A stretch of 64,000 nt of DNA from JADLCB01 sp964398315 (GTDB lineage: Bacteria > Planctomycetota > Phycisphaerae > Tepidisphaerales > Tepidisphaeraceae), in the NCBI GenBank assembly GCA_964398315.1, contig CAYNMV010000017.1, positions 1-64,000 of the forward strand. The letters are read 5' to 3'. A program made the translations under genes and the position numbers. Shown here piece after piece: positions 35,163 through 43,378 of the stretch (position 1 is its first letter; every line of letters begins with the position of its first letter). A model generated the notes under the pieces. It was not told the DNA's origin. It searched no databases and was given only the letters and a program-made list of their open reading frames with translations.

Positions 35163-35867
35163 TCAGTCCACGTTGGCCTTGATGCCCGAGGGCTGGACAG
35201 GCAGGCCGGCGGCGTAGAGGTGGGAGACATCGCCCACGCCCAGGCAGCGGGGCACCGCCCACTGATCGCTGCGCTCATCGAAGAGGATTGTCGTGACGCT
35301 GCTGGGCGGCAGGAAGAAGCCGGACCAGACCAGCGGCAAAGGCAGTTCCAGCAGGTGAGCCAGCCACCACAGCCCGAACCCGCCATGGCAGAAGACGGCG
35401 ATGCGGTCGCGGTTGGAGCGCTCGATGCGGTAACGGCCCCCCTCGCGGCGATAGCCGTGGCGGGCGAGGAAAGCATCGGAGTCGCGCACCACCCGTTCGA
35501 AGGTTTCCCGGAGCAGGGGGTTGGTCAGCGGTTCGTGGGTGTGCCAGTTCTCGGCGGTGACATGGGGCACGCGGGTGCGGATCACTTCGCCGGGCAGGTC
35601 CCAGACACACATGTCGCCCCAGGGTTCTGCACGAACGCGGCAGTCGCCTAATTCGGCGGTCCACTCGGCGATCTGGCCGGTCATGCCGAGCGCATCGGCG
35701 GTGTACTGCATCGTGTGAATCGCCCGCCCCAGGGGCGAGGAGTAAATGTAGTCCAGGCCGATCCTGGACATGCGCTTGGCCAGCGCCTGGGCCTCAAGGT
35801 GGCCGGCGGGGGTGATCGTGTTGTTGGGATAATCCGGATCAGCGTGACGAATGATGAACAGCCGCAT
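35163..35867 (-). CDS. Histidine phosphatase (phosphoglycerate-mutase-like) family protein
   Basis: The 234-residue protein opens MRLFIIRHADPDYPNNTITPAGHLEAQALAKRMSRIGLDYIYSSPLGRAIHTMQ. The RHA motif (Arg7-His8) replaces the usual RHG, and Arg48 is in SSPLGRA. The second catalytic His is in IAVFCHGGFGLWWLAHLL. It is thus an active-site-complete member of the histidine phosphatase clan. The Trp-rich central region may set substrate choice. The reaction could be a phosphomonoesterase or mutase on a sugar or cofactor phosphate. The gene is 50 bp downstream of the ADP-ribosylglycohydrolase gene and probably in its transcript. Confidence 0.88.
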   Translation of the reverse strand: MRLFIIRHADPDYPNNTITPAGHLEAQALAKRMSRIGLDYIYSSPLGRAIHTMQYTADALGMTGQIAEWTAELGDCRVRAEPWGDMCVWDLPGEVIRTRVPHVTAENWHTHEPLTNPLLRETFERVVRDSDAFLARHGYRREGGRYRIERSNRDRIAVFCHGGFGLWWLAHLLELPLPLVWSGFFLPPSSVTTILFDERSDQWAVPRCLGVGDVSHLYAAGLPVQPSGIKANVD

Positions 35868-35917
35868 GGCCGGGAACCATACCCGGTCAGGCGCGCGGGG
35901 GGAAGGCGGGGGCAGGA

Positions 35918-38038
35918 TCAGGCACCGGCAGGGGATGGGACGGCTGAGCGAACTTCCACCGGGCCGGTGTGGATTCGGCCGTTCTCAATCACAAAGGCGA
36001 TACCGCCCTCGGTCAGCGGGTGGGTGTTATCCGTGGCGGTGAGAGTGGGGCCGTTGGCCAGGGTGCCGATGAGGCGGATGCCCGCCACCGCGAGCGAGAG
36101 AGTGCGGGGGCGGCCATCCAGCGCCCAGTCGGCGGGGGTCTCGGCGAGGATGATTTCATCATCCCGCATCTTTATCAGGCGCAGCACGGGTGTGCCGCTG
36201 CTCAGGGCCAGCAGCAGGGCGTAGTATCGGCGCATGCCCTGCACACGGACGGCCAGGCCGGCGGCGCTGGCGAGGATGGGCGTGATCGATGCGGTTACGG
36301 TGTAGTCGGTCCAGTCGCGCGTGCCGTGCATGAACAGCCCGCGCCCGGCGTTCTGCACGAGGCGGAATCCATCGCCGGAAACACCCGCATGGCTGACCCC
36401 CTCGGCCCAGGCCCGCATCCAGGCGGATCCGCCTTCCCGCGGACGGGCGAGGGTGAGGGACGGCGTGCCGTGCCAGTGGAGGCGGTCGACGAAGACTTTT
36501 CCGCTGGCGCGGGGTCGGCCGGTGATCTCGAAGCCGATTTGCGCGATCGGCTGGCCGCCGGTCTCGGGGACGATCCAGGAAAGATCCCGGCGGGCGCCGG
36601 GCTCGAGTGTGGTGATGGGGCCGGGGAGATGGGTCAGCGCATCGGCGGCGTTGCAGTGGCGTATGAACAGGCGCACGTCCACCGGCTGGTGATTGGCCGG
36701 ATCGGCTTCGACGGTGGCTTCAACCTGCTGGGTGGGATAGAGCGCAGGAACGCTGATCAGGCGATAGAAGCTGTCGGCCGGGCCGGGCGGGATGAAGGTG
36801 GCGGTGAGGGCGCGAGCGACCCGGCCGGGGGCCAGGCCGCGGCAACTGAGCCGCAGCCGGCCATCGACATTGTCGATATTGAGCGTGCCGGCTGAATCGG
36901 GCGCTTCATCGCACACAAATCCCTGCACGCTGCCGGGCAGGGAGAAGTGGAAGCGCGCCCCCTCCTTGGGCCGGCGCGGAGCCAGGCCCGCCAGTCTTCG
37001 GCCGATGTTTTCCAGGCGCAACGACACACGGACGGCATCGGTGATGGACTCGCCGGCATCGGCGGTGGGCAGATAAAGGCGATCTGCCACCGGTCCGCGC
37101 CAGTCGGGGCCGGCGTCGATGCCCGCCAGGCCGTTCTTGATCCCCAGCAGGCACCCGACGTTGCCGCTGTTGCAGTCGGTGTCCCAGCCGAGGGTGTTGA
37201 CGATGCGCAGCGACTTTTGAAAGTCACCCTCGCCCCACAGCAGGGCAAGCGCAACCAGTGCATGATTGGGGATGATGTGGCAGCCGCCGCCGTATTGGTC
37301 GTAGCCGTAGCGCGGCTCAACCAGGTCGGCCATGGCCTTGTGCCAGTCATTCGTTTTCTCGCGGAAATCGCGCAGCTCGTCGATCAGGCGATACACAACC
37401 GAATCGCGCGGCAGATAGCGCATAGCCAGGTCGAACAGCTTGTTCAGGTCTGGCTCGACAAACGCCTGCGCTTCCATTGCCGCCAGGGCGCGGGCAGCGA
37501 AGACGGCTTCCCCATCGTGCGAAACCCGCGCTGCCCGCTCGGCCAGGGCCGCGGCCAGGTCGGGATCGCCGGGCGCAACCATCGCCCAGCCGTCGATAAA
37601 GATCTGGGCGCCGATCTGCTCTGCGACGAGGTGGCCATTGAGCTGCATGCTGCCGCTGCGCGGGGCGGGGATGCCGGCCTGCAGGCGCAGGAATGCGGTG
37701 TGCTCGGTGCTGTTGCCCAGTCCACCCCACCAGAGGATGGTCTTGTTCTCGATGATGTAGTTCAGCCATGTCTGCCCGATCTGCTCCGCGGTCAGGGCAT
37801 GGCCAGCATCGGGATGGTCTTCCAGTGCGCGGATGAAGGTGAAGGTGCCGGACAAATCATCATCGGCGACGATCAGGTCGACGTTGCGCTGGCGATGGAC
37901 GTAATAGTCGATCTGCCCGAAAGTGCGGACGATATCACGATAGCGCCAGCCCTCGATGGGCCGGCCCAGGTAGACGCCGATCATCTTGCCGAGCACGCCG
38001 GCGTAGACGCGCTGGCCATAGTCCGCCGGAAGGGGCAT
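35918..38038 (-). CDS. ADP-ribosylglycohydrolase-family protein with large C-terminal extension
   Basis: The 706-residue protein begins with a clear ADP-ribosylglycohydrolase domain (about 1-345). The parts are YAGVLGKMIGVYLGRPIEGW, the metal-site segment VADDDLSGTFTFIRALE, WGGLGNSTEHTAF, and the C-terminal metal-site segment TLGWDTDCNSGNVGCLLGIKNGL. The remaining about 350 residues are beta-rich, with DGFRLVQNAGRGLFMHGTRDWTDYTVTASITPILASAAGLAVRVQGMRRYYALLL. This looks like a jelly-roll carbohydrate-binding or laminin-G-like module. Typical ARH proteins are about 300-350 residues, so this is a fusion. No signal peptide is visible. Known members remove ADP-ribose from proteins, but in this setting the substrate may be another N- or O-glycoside. 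Confidence 0.88.
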   Translation of the reverse strand: MPLPADYGQRVYAGVLGKMIGVYLGRPIEGWRYRDIVRTFGQIDYYVHRQRNVDLIVADDDLSGTFTFIRALEDHPDAGHALTAEQIGQTWLNYIIENKTILWWGGLGNSTEHTAFLRLQAGIPAPRSGSMQLNGHLVAEQIGAQIFIDGWAMVAPGDPDLAAALAERAARVSHDGEAVFAARALAAMEAQAFVEPDLNKLFDLAMRYLPRDSVVYRLIDELRDFREKTNDWHKAMADLVEPRYGYDQYGGGCHIIPNHALVALALLWGEGDFQKSLRIVNTLGWDTDCNSGNVGCLLGIKNGLAGIDAGPDWRGPVADRLYLPTADAGESITDAVRVSLRLENIGRRLAGLAPRRPKEGARFHFSLPGSVQGFVCDEAPDSAGTLNIDNVDGRLRLSCRGLAPGRVARALTATFIPPGPADSFYRLISVPALYPTQQVEATVEADPANHQPVDVRLFIRHCNAADALTHLPGPITTLEPGARRDLSWIVPETGGQPIAQIGFEITGRPRASGKVFVDRLHWHGTPSLTLARPREGGSAWMRAWAEGVSHAGVSGDGFRLVQNAGRGLFMHGTRDWTDYTVTASITPILASAAGLAVRVQGMRRYYALLLALSSGTPVLRLIKMRDDEIILAETPADWALDGRPRTLSLAVAGIRLIGTLANGPTLTATDNTHPLTEGGIAFVIENGRIHTGPVEVRSAVPSPAGA

Positions 38039-38182
38039 CGGAGCATCCTCCGCAAGGGTGCGGTGAGCTTAGTGGGCAGGGAACCAGGCGGCAAGCAGCG
38101 GCAATGGAGTGGGGAGCGGCCTGATGGAATTGAGACCACAACAGGTAGTGGTTGTGCCGACGGCGCGCCATATTTTAGTGCA

Positions 38183-38198
38183 TGTTCCACGTGGAACA
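38183..38198. promoter_or_regulatory. parS-like palindrome, perfect copy
   Basis: TGTTCCACGTGGAACA is a perfect 16-bp palindrome that fits the parS family bound by chromosomal ParB. The general form is TGTTnCACGTGnAACA, and the Pseudomonas version has the same TTCCACGTGGAA core. It lies in the 265-bp gap between the ADP-ribosylglycohydrolase and SDR genes. No parA or parB is in the window. Confidence 0.6.
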
Positions 38199-38204
38199 AT
38201 TGCG

Positions 38205-38220
38205 CGTTCCACGTGGAATA
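38205..38220. promoter_or_regulatory. Second parS-like palindrome, two changes
   Basis: CGTTCCACGTGGAATA differs from the perfect copy at positions 1 and 15 and keeps the 12-bp core TTCCACGTGGAA. The centres of the two sites are 22 bp apart, two helical turns. Confidence 0.5.
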
Positions 38221-38303
38221 TTGGCGCGCAGCATAATCTGCCGGGGCGGAAATACGTTCCTCAATGCCAACCTTTGAACCCTTTTACCTGTTCCCCGTCC
38301 CCT

Positions 38304-39035
38304 TCACCGCTCGCTTCCGGTAAAGGGATGATCCGGCTGCCAGCCGAGGCGCTGATGCGTGTGGGCGACATCGGCGTGGTGGATCGCATCGGGGTGTCCG
38401 AGGACATAAAAAACCTCGTAGCCCAGGTCAGGCAGTTCCAGCGCCAGGCGGGCGGCCTTGCCGATGTCACGACGGTCGATGTACTGCCAGTTGCCTTCGG
38501 TGGCGGGGCGGCCGTACTTGTCAGCGCCCAGATTCTCATCGGCGATGTAGGCGGGGCGAAGGACCGCGCTGCTGATCCCATCGTTCAGGTAAAACTGGCG
38601 GGCGATCAACTCCTGGCAGGCCTTGGTCAGGCCGTAGGGGTGGGTGTGGGTCTCCAGCGGCAGATCACGGCGGAGGAAGACTCTGGCATCCTGGTGCCGC
38701 TTGACCACCGCGATGGAGGAGATCAGCACCACCCGTTTTACACCGGCTTCGCGGGCGGCCACGTAGAGGTTGACCGTGCCGGTGACATTCACCTCAAACG
38801 GCACCTGCGGCGTGGCATACAGCCCGCGGCGGCGCGGTGCCATGTGGGCAATGATCAGGGCATCCATCCCTTCCATCGCGCGCTGGCAGACCGCGGCATC
38901 GGTCACACTCCCGACCAGCTTCTCCCCCGGACCCGGCGCCTCCACCACATCCAGCAGCCGCAGATCATGCCCATCGAACGCCTGGACCAGCCCCTCTCCC
39001 AGGAATCCGGCCGCCCCGGTAATCAGCACGCGCAT
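38304..39035 (-). CDS. NAD-dependent epimerase/dehydratase (extended SDR)
   Basis: The 243-residue protein starts at ATG 39035, with GGGAG six bases upstream; frames open further upstream have no site and no plausible N-terminus. MRVLITGAAGFLGEGLVQAF is the GxxGxxG nucleotide-binding loop, followed by DALIIAHMAPRRRG, RVVLISSIAVVKRHQ and YGLTKACQELIARQF with the catalytic Tyr-x-x-x-Lys. It is shorter than most extended SDRs (about 310 residues) and lacks part of the usual C-terminal substrate region. Substrate unknown, likely a sugar or sugar nucleotide. It is divergent from the heparinase-like gene at 39247. Confidence 0.82.
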   Translation of the reverse strand: MRVLITGAAGFLGEGLVQAFDGHDLRLLDVVEAPGPGEKLVGSVTDAAVCQRAMEGMDALIIAHMAPRRRGLYATPQVPFEVNVTGTVNLYVAAREAGVKRVVLISSIAVVKRHQDARVFLRRDLPLETHTHPYGLTKACQELIARQFYLNDGISSAVLRPAYIADENLGADKYGRPATEGNWQYIDRRDIGKAARLALELPDLGYEVFYVLGHPDAIHHADVAHTHQRLGWQPDHPFTGSER

Positions 39036-39153
39036 GGATGCTCCCATATCAGCCACCAGCACCCCGGCGGTGGTCTCCGCTCCACCTGCGTATCCGGCGC
39101 TGGCCGTGGTCTGGCAGTATACGCCGCCGGGCTCGGGGGAAAAAGGAAATTGC

Positions 39154-39181
39154 TTGAAACCCCTGTAATCAAGCGTATGAT
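39154..39181 (+). promoter_or_regulatory. Promoter of the heparinase-like gene
   Basis: TTGAAA (39154-39159) and TATGAT (39176-39181) are separated by 16 bp. Predicted transcription starts near 39188, 59 bases before ATG 39247. Confidence 0.6.
39169..39180. promoter_or_regulatory. Operator-like site overlapping the -10 box
   Basis: TCAAGCGTATGA matches 10 of 12 bases of the perfect operator TCAAGCGCTTGA seen at 14189 and 14211. An inverted half-site GCTTGA lies at 39152-39157, with 11 bp between the two, compared with 10 bp between the inner halves at 14.2 kb. Confidence 0.5.
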
Positions 39182-39246
39182 CTGATTTTTTGGCGATGCC
39201 TCCTCGGTGGCGGTACGCCATAACCCGTCAAATCAGGTAAAGCCCC

Positions 39247-41931
39247 ATGAATTGCCTTCCTTGTCGACCGGATCGCTGGCTGTGCTGGGTTTTGTTCATG
39301 TTCGTAATGGGGATCGGTGGCCGGGTGCAGGCCCAGACCTTTTCATTCGCCTCGGCCGATGATCTGTCGGGCTGGCAGAGTGAAGGCGAGGTGGCGGTCG
39401 ATCCCGCCCAGGCGCGGGATGGCAAGCCATCGCTGCGGGTCATGCCCGGGGCGATGCTCCGCAAGCAGCTTCGCGACCACGATGGGGCCGGCAGCGTCAG
39501 CTTCTGGATCCTCGATGAAGGCGGCAACCCGGCCAACCCCAAGGCCAAGCATGCCGGCCCGCGCTGGGGCGTGGCCCAGGCCGATGGGCACGCGCTGGTG
39601 GTGGGCCATCTCTACGCGCCCTATCTCAACGGCGCGGAAACCTTCGCCACCGGTGAGGCAAAGATCGGCGCACCGCCGGTGGAGTGGGCCAATACGGTGC
39701 AGTACCTGGGCGTGCGGCGCACCCCGGGGGTCTGGCAGAAGTGGACCTTCCATTTCGATCCTGAGAAAGGACTGATCCTGTCGCTCAATGACAAGCCGAT
39801 CAGCCGCTTCGACTGGAACCGCACCCGCATCGGTGGCATGAGCCAGATCGTCCTGCTGGGCGATGCGGCCAAAGAGGGTGGCCAGACGCTGTGGGTCAGC
39901 CAGGTGCAGGCCGAACTGGGCGGCGCGATGACCGCCCGTCCGACCCCGCCGCCACCTCCGCCGCCGGTGGTCCCGGAATCCGATCCGCAGCCCACGCGGC
40001 AGATCAAGCTGCGCGAGGGGCTTGCCGGCGTGCATCCGCGCGTCCTGTTCACCCGCGAGCAGATCCCCGCCTTGCGCCAGCGCTACCAGCAGGACGCCGT
40101 GGCTCGCGAAAAACTGGAAAACTATGTCCGCGCCTGCAATCCCTTCACGGACCCGAAGTTCCTCAAGGATGCCACCGACGGCCAGCGGCAAGGCCTGTGG
40201 CAGATGCCGACGCTGGCGCTGCACTGGGTGCTGACCGAGAACCCCACCTCGCGCGACAAGGCGATCGAGTTTCTCCGCCGGCTGGTCGAACTGGAAGATT
40301 GGGAAGTCGGCTCAGAGCGCAACAGCGGCATGAGCGCGGGCAACATCATGATCGGAGCGGGGATGACCTATGACCTGCTCTACCATGAGCTGCCAGCCGA
40401 TCTGCGCGAGAAGGCCGCGGCCAAGTTGCTGTATCACAGCCGGGCGATGATCCATGGCGGGCATCTCAAGAAGAACAAGGGCACGCACTACTGGCAGAAC
40501 GACCCGGCCAACAACCACCGCTGGCACCGCAACGGCGGACTGGCGATGGCGCTGCTGGCGGTCTACGAAGAGCAGCCCGAAGCGCAGTGGGCCGCCGAGT
40601 TTCTCGTCAATGAGCTGGATTTCATCCACAAGTGGCTGCCGGCCGATGGCTCCAATCACGAAGGCCCCGGCTACCTGATCTTCGGCCTGCCGCACCTGGT
40701 GCTCAGCTTCCAGGCCGCCGACCGCGTGCTGGGGACCAGCTACCTGAAGCATGACTACTTCGCCAGCGCCCCCTGGTTCCTCTTTCATGCCCTGCGGCCG
40801 GGATTGACGGACTTCATGCCTTACGGCGATACGGGCGGGCTGGGCTTCTACTTTGGCGCCCTCTACGCAGGCGCCAGCGAGCACCAGGACGCCGCTGCCA
40901 TTGTCGCCCTTGATCGGCTGCGACAGACCAACCCGCGCGCTTTCGCCTACTCCTGGATGGATCTCCTGTGGCGCGATGGCACGCTGGTGAAGGAGCAGAT
41001 CACATACACCTTGCCCAAGATCGGCCGCTATGCCGACCTGGGCATCACCTATGTGCGCGATTCGTGGGATGATGATGCGGTGGCGGCGATGTTCAAATGC
41101 GGCCCGCTGGGAGGCGAGCACCTCAACCGCTTCCGCGAATCGGTCACACCATACCAGTACATCAACGTGGCCCACTGTGATCCCGATGCCAACAGCTTCA
41201 TCATCGCGATCGGGCCGGAACTGGTGGCCGAAACCAGCCGCTATTCGTACAGCAAACGCTCCAGTTCCCACAACACGATCCTGGTCAACGGCAGCGGGCA
41301 GTATGCCCGGGGGCGCCAGGAAGGCGTGCAGTGGTCGCAGCCGGCCACCGGCAACCAGAGCATGCTCGATGATGCCCGCGTGGTGGCGTGGAATCAGCTT
41401 GATCCCCAGACCCTGCTGATCGAAGGCGAGGCCGCCGGCAGCTATCCCGCAGCGCGTGGCCAGCGCCCCCAGATCGAGCGTTTCCGGCGGCTGTTCCTCT
41501 GGAAGGAAGGGGCCTATGTGCTGGTACTGGATGACATCCGCTCGCCCGAGCCGGTGCAAATCACCTGGCTGATGCAGGGGCCGAAGCTGGAGGCCGCCGG
41601 CGAAGGCCGCTTCTTCCTCATCGCCGACCAGGCCCGCTGCGCGTTCCAGCTTGTGTCGGATGGATCATTCCGAACCGAGATCGGCGCCTCGACGGCCGAC
41701 AACCGCAAGCAGCCGCTCGGCTGGCAGCAGTTGCAGGCCACCACCGACAAGGTCGAGGCGGTGCGCTTCGCCTCCGTCTACACTCCCTGGGGCGGCGAGG
41801 CGCAGGTCACGCTGGAGACACAGGGCGATCGGGCAATCGTCACGGTACGCCACGCTGGCGGTGTGGATCGCTGGACCTGGCAGTTTGCAAAAGATGCCCA
41901 GTCGCCGGCGACTTTCACCCCGGCCCGGTAA
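39247..41931 (+). CDS. Exported heparinase II/III-like protein with N-terminal binding module
   Basis: The 894-residue protein has a signal peptide (RWLCWVLFMFVMGIGGRVQA). A beta-sandwich module (about 32-230) ends in a proline linker (TPPPPPPPVVPESDPQP). The lyase part follows. It has an alpha/alpha toroid (about 255-600) with HPRVLFTREQIPALRQRY, HYWQNDPANNHRWHRNGGLAMALLAV and DGSNHEGPGYLIFG. A beta-sandwich part follows with CDPDANSFIIAIGPELVAETSRYSYSKRSSSHNTILVNG. The Asn-His-x-Trp-His and later Ser-Ser-His-Asn-Thr segments fit the heparinase II/III clan, where His and Tyr act in beta-elimination. It is followed by a hairpin and a LacI gene (paralogue 2). Whether it acts on heparin-like, alginate-like or another uronic polymer is open. 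Confidence 0.88.
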   Translation: MNCLPCRPDRWLCWVLFMFVMGIGGRVQAQTFSFASADDLSGWQSEGEVAVDPAQARDGKPSLRVMPGAMLRKQLRDHDGAGSVSFWILDEGGNPANPKAKHAGPRWGVAQADGHALVVGHLYAPYLNGAETFATGEAKIGAPPVEWANTVQYLGVRRTPGVWQKWTFHFDPEKGLILSLNDKPISRFDWNRTRIGGMSQIVLLGDAAKEGGQTLWVSQVQAELGGAMTARPTPPPPPPPVVPESDPQPTRQIKLREGLAGVHPRVLFTREQIPALRQRYQQDAVAREKLENYVRACNPFTDPKFLKDATDGQRQGLWQMPTLALHWVLTENPTSRDKAIEFLRRLVELEDWEVGSERNSGMSAGNIMIGAGMTYDLLYHELPADLREKAAAKLLYHSRAMIHGGHLKKNKGTHYWQNDPANNHRWHRNGGLAMALLAVYEEQPEAQWAAEFLVNELDFIHKWLPADGSNHEGPGYLIFGLPHLVLSFQAADRVLGTSYLKHDYFASAPWFLFHALRPGLTDFMPYGDTGGLGFYFGALYAGASEHQDAAAIVALDRLRQTNPRAFAYSWMDLLWRDGTLVKEQITYTLPKIGRYADLGITYVRDSWDDDAVAAMFKCGPLGGEHLNRFRESVTPYQYINVAHCDPDANSFIIAIGPELVAETSRYSYSKRSSSHNTILVNGSGQYARGRQEGVQWSQPATGNQSMLDDARVVAWNQLDPQTLLIEGEAAGSYPAARGQRPQIERFRRLFLWKEGAYVLVLDDIRSPEPVQITWLMQGPKLEAAGEGRFFLIADQARCAFQLVSDGSFRTEIGASTADNRKQPLGWQQLQATTDKVEAVRFASVYTPWGGEAQVTLETQGDRAIVTVRHAGGVDRWTWQFAKDAQSPATFTPAR

Positions 41932-41958
41932 CGCATGGGTTGTTGCAACGCCGCTGAC

Positions 41959-41995
41959 TGCGCCGACGCCACCCGCCGCGGGTGGCGTTGGCGCA
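41959..41995 (+). terminator. Strong hairpin after the heparinase-like gene
   Basis: A 16-bp stem with one G-T pair (41959-41974 with 41980-41995) and a 5-base loop lies 27 bp past the stop. No T-run follows. Confidence 0.6.
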
Positions 41996-42127
41996 TTGCG
42001 GTGATGACAAGATCCTGACAGCAGGCAGGCATGGGAGCGGGCGGGCATGGGCCAGCCGCCTGCGCGGTCTTGTGGATGCACGGGCGGCCGGCGCACCCGA
42101 TCGGCGGCATCTTCTGCCAGCAAATGA

Positions 42128-42156
42128 TTGACAGTGCCGGGGGCTTCGTTTGTAGT
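42128..42156 (+). promoter_or_regulatory. Possible promoter of LacI paralogue 2
   Basis: TTGACA (42128-42133) and TGTAGT (42151-42156) are 17 bp apart, 24 bp before ATG 42180. The -10 box is weak (4 of 6). No palindromic operator was seen next to it. Confidence 0.4.
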
Positions 42157-42179
42157 GATAGATCGTCCCAGGAGACCTT

Positions 42180-43292
42180 ATGGCGAAGCAACAACCAGCG
42201 CGACGGCAGGTGGTCGGGCTTCGCGATATTGCCGAAGAGTTGAACGTATCGGTATCGCTGGTCAGCAAGGTTCTCAGCGGCCGGCTGGGTACCAGCGGGG
42301 CCAATATCAAGAAGATCCGCGCCATCCGCGCCAAGGCGCGCGAACTGGGGTACCAGAAAAACCTGCTGGCCGAGGCCCTGCGCACCGGGCGGCAGAATGT
42401 GCTTGCACTGTTCCTGCACCGCCACGGCGAACCGGGCAGCGGCATCGTTGATGAGACCATCAACGGCGTGGCCGAGGAGGCCGCCCGCAGCCAGCAGCGG
42501 CTGGCGATCCACTACTACGAAAGCGCTGAAGAGTTCCGCCACTTTGCGTCGCGCATGCATCGCAATGTGGTGGATGGGGTCATCGTCGCGGGTGTGCCGC
42601 ACGCGGAGATCGCCGCTGACCTGGCCGAGATGCACACCCGCGGCATTCCCGTGGTCACCATCCACGATGCGCAGATCGACCCGCAACTGCCCAACGTCGG
42701 CATGGATCAGCGCGAGGTGACGCGCCAGGCGACGCTGCACCTGATCGATCGCGGCTGCCGGCGCATCGCTCATCTGCGCATCACCGGGACCGCCTCGCTG
42801 GGCGCCAGCCGGTTCGAGGGATACCGCAGCGCACTGATCGAGCGGGGATTGCCGGTGCGGCAGGAACTGGTGATCGATGTCCGGCACTTCAACTATGAAG
42901 CGGGACAGGCGGCGGTCAAGCGACTGCTGGAGGGCGGCCCGGCGAAGCACGGCACCGGTGAGCTGCCGTTCGATGGCCTGGTCTGCCAGGCCGATACCCA
43001 GGGTGTTGCGGCGATCAATGAACTGGTGCTGCGCGGTGTGCGCGTGCCGGAGCAGGTCAAGGTCATCGGCGTCGATAATGCCCCGTTTTGCCGCTATGCC
43101 ATCGTGCCGCTGAGCAGTGTCTCCCAGGAGTTCAACGTCCGCGGCCAGCGCGCTGCCCAGCTCCTCATGGACTGCCTCCACGACCGGCCGGTTGAATCGG
43201 TCCAGATCGCCCCGGTTGTCTCACCCCGCGCCTCCACAGCGGTAGCGCGCGAGGGAAAAGCCAGGCAAAGAGAGAAACAAGGCGAGGAGTAG
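42180..43292 (+). CDS. LacI/GalR-family transcriptional regulator (paralogue 2)
   Basis: The 370-residue protein has the DNA-binding helix pair GLRDIAEELNVSVSLVSKVLSGRLGTSG (about 14-41). The sensor domain has LALFLHRHGEPGSGIVDETINGVAEEA, DGVIVAGVPHAEI, and VKVIGVDNAPFCRYAIVPLSSVSQEF. It is a close paralogue of the regulator at 14292: the recognition helix SVSLVSKVL is identical and the Cys-containing effector-domain tail is shared. The same recognition helix suggests related operators, which supports the degenerate site at 39169. AGGAG before ATG 42180 is the ribosome site. It probably controls the preceding heparinase-like gene. Confidence 0.92.
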   Translation: MAKQQPARRQVVGLRDIAEELNVSVSLVSKVLSGRLGTSGANIKKIRAIRAKARELGYQKNLLAEALRTGRQNVLALFLHRHGEPGSGIVDETINGVAEEAARSQQRLAIHYYESAEEFRHFASRMHRNVVDGVIVAGVPHAEIAADLAEMHTRGIPVVTIHDAQIDPQLPNVGMDQREVTRQATLHLIDRGCRRIAHLRITGTASLGASRFEGYRSALIERGLPVRQELVIDVRHFNYEAGQAAVKRLLEGGPAKHGTGELPFDGLVCQADTQGVAAINELVLRGVRVPEQVKVIGVDNAPFCRYAIVPLSSVSQEFNVRGQRAAQLLMDCLHDRPVESVQIAPVVSPRASTAVAREGKARQREKQGEE

Positions 43293-43339
43293 GCTGAAGT
43301 GTGAAAGGTGCAGTTGATGCCGCTTTCATGCTTCAGCCT
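43291..43339. terminator. Bidirectional hairpin between convergent genes
   Basis: A 17-bp arm pair (43291-43307 with 43323-43339) matches at 15 positions; the other two form G-T pairs. The loop is 15 bases. It overlaps the LacI stop codon and precedes the rhamnosidase stop at 43379, so it may end both transcripts. Confidence 0.6.
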
Positions 43340-43378
43340 TCATTACAGGCTTTGTCCGCCTGCTCCCTTCGCGCCTGG

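Noticed and set aside
36947..38236. Plus-strand open frame opposite the ADP-ribosylglycohydrolase gene
   Set aside because: No family pattern. The frame passes through the parS-like region; the minus strand encodes clear catalytic motifs.
42128..42179. An operator next to the LacI paralogue 2 promoter
   Set aside because: No palindrome or copy of TCAAGCGCTTGA or the 15-mer was found between promoter and start codon.
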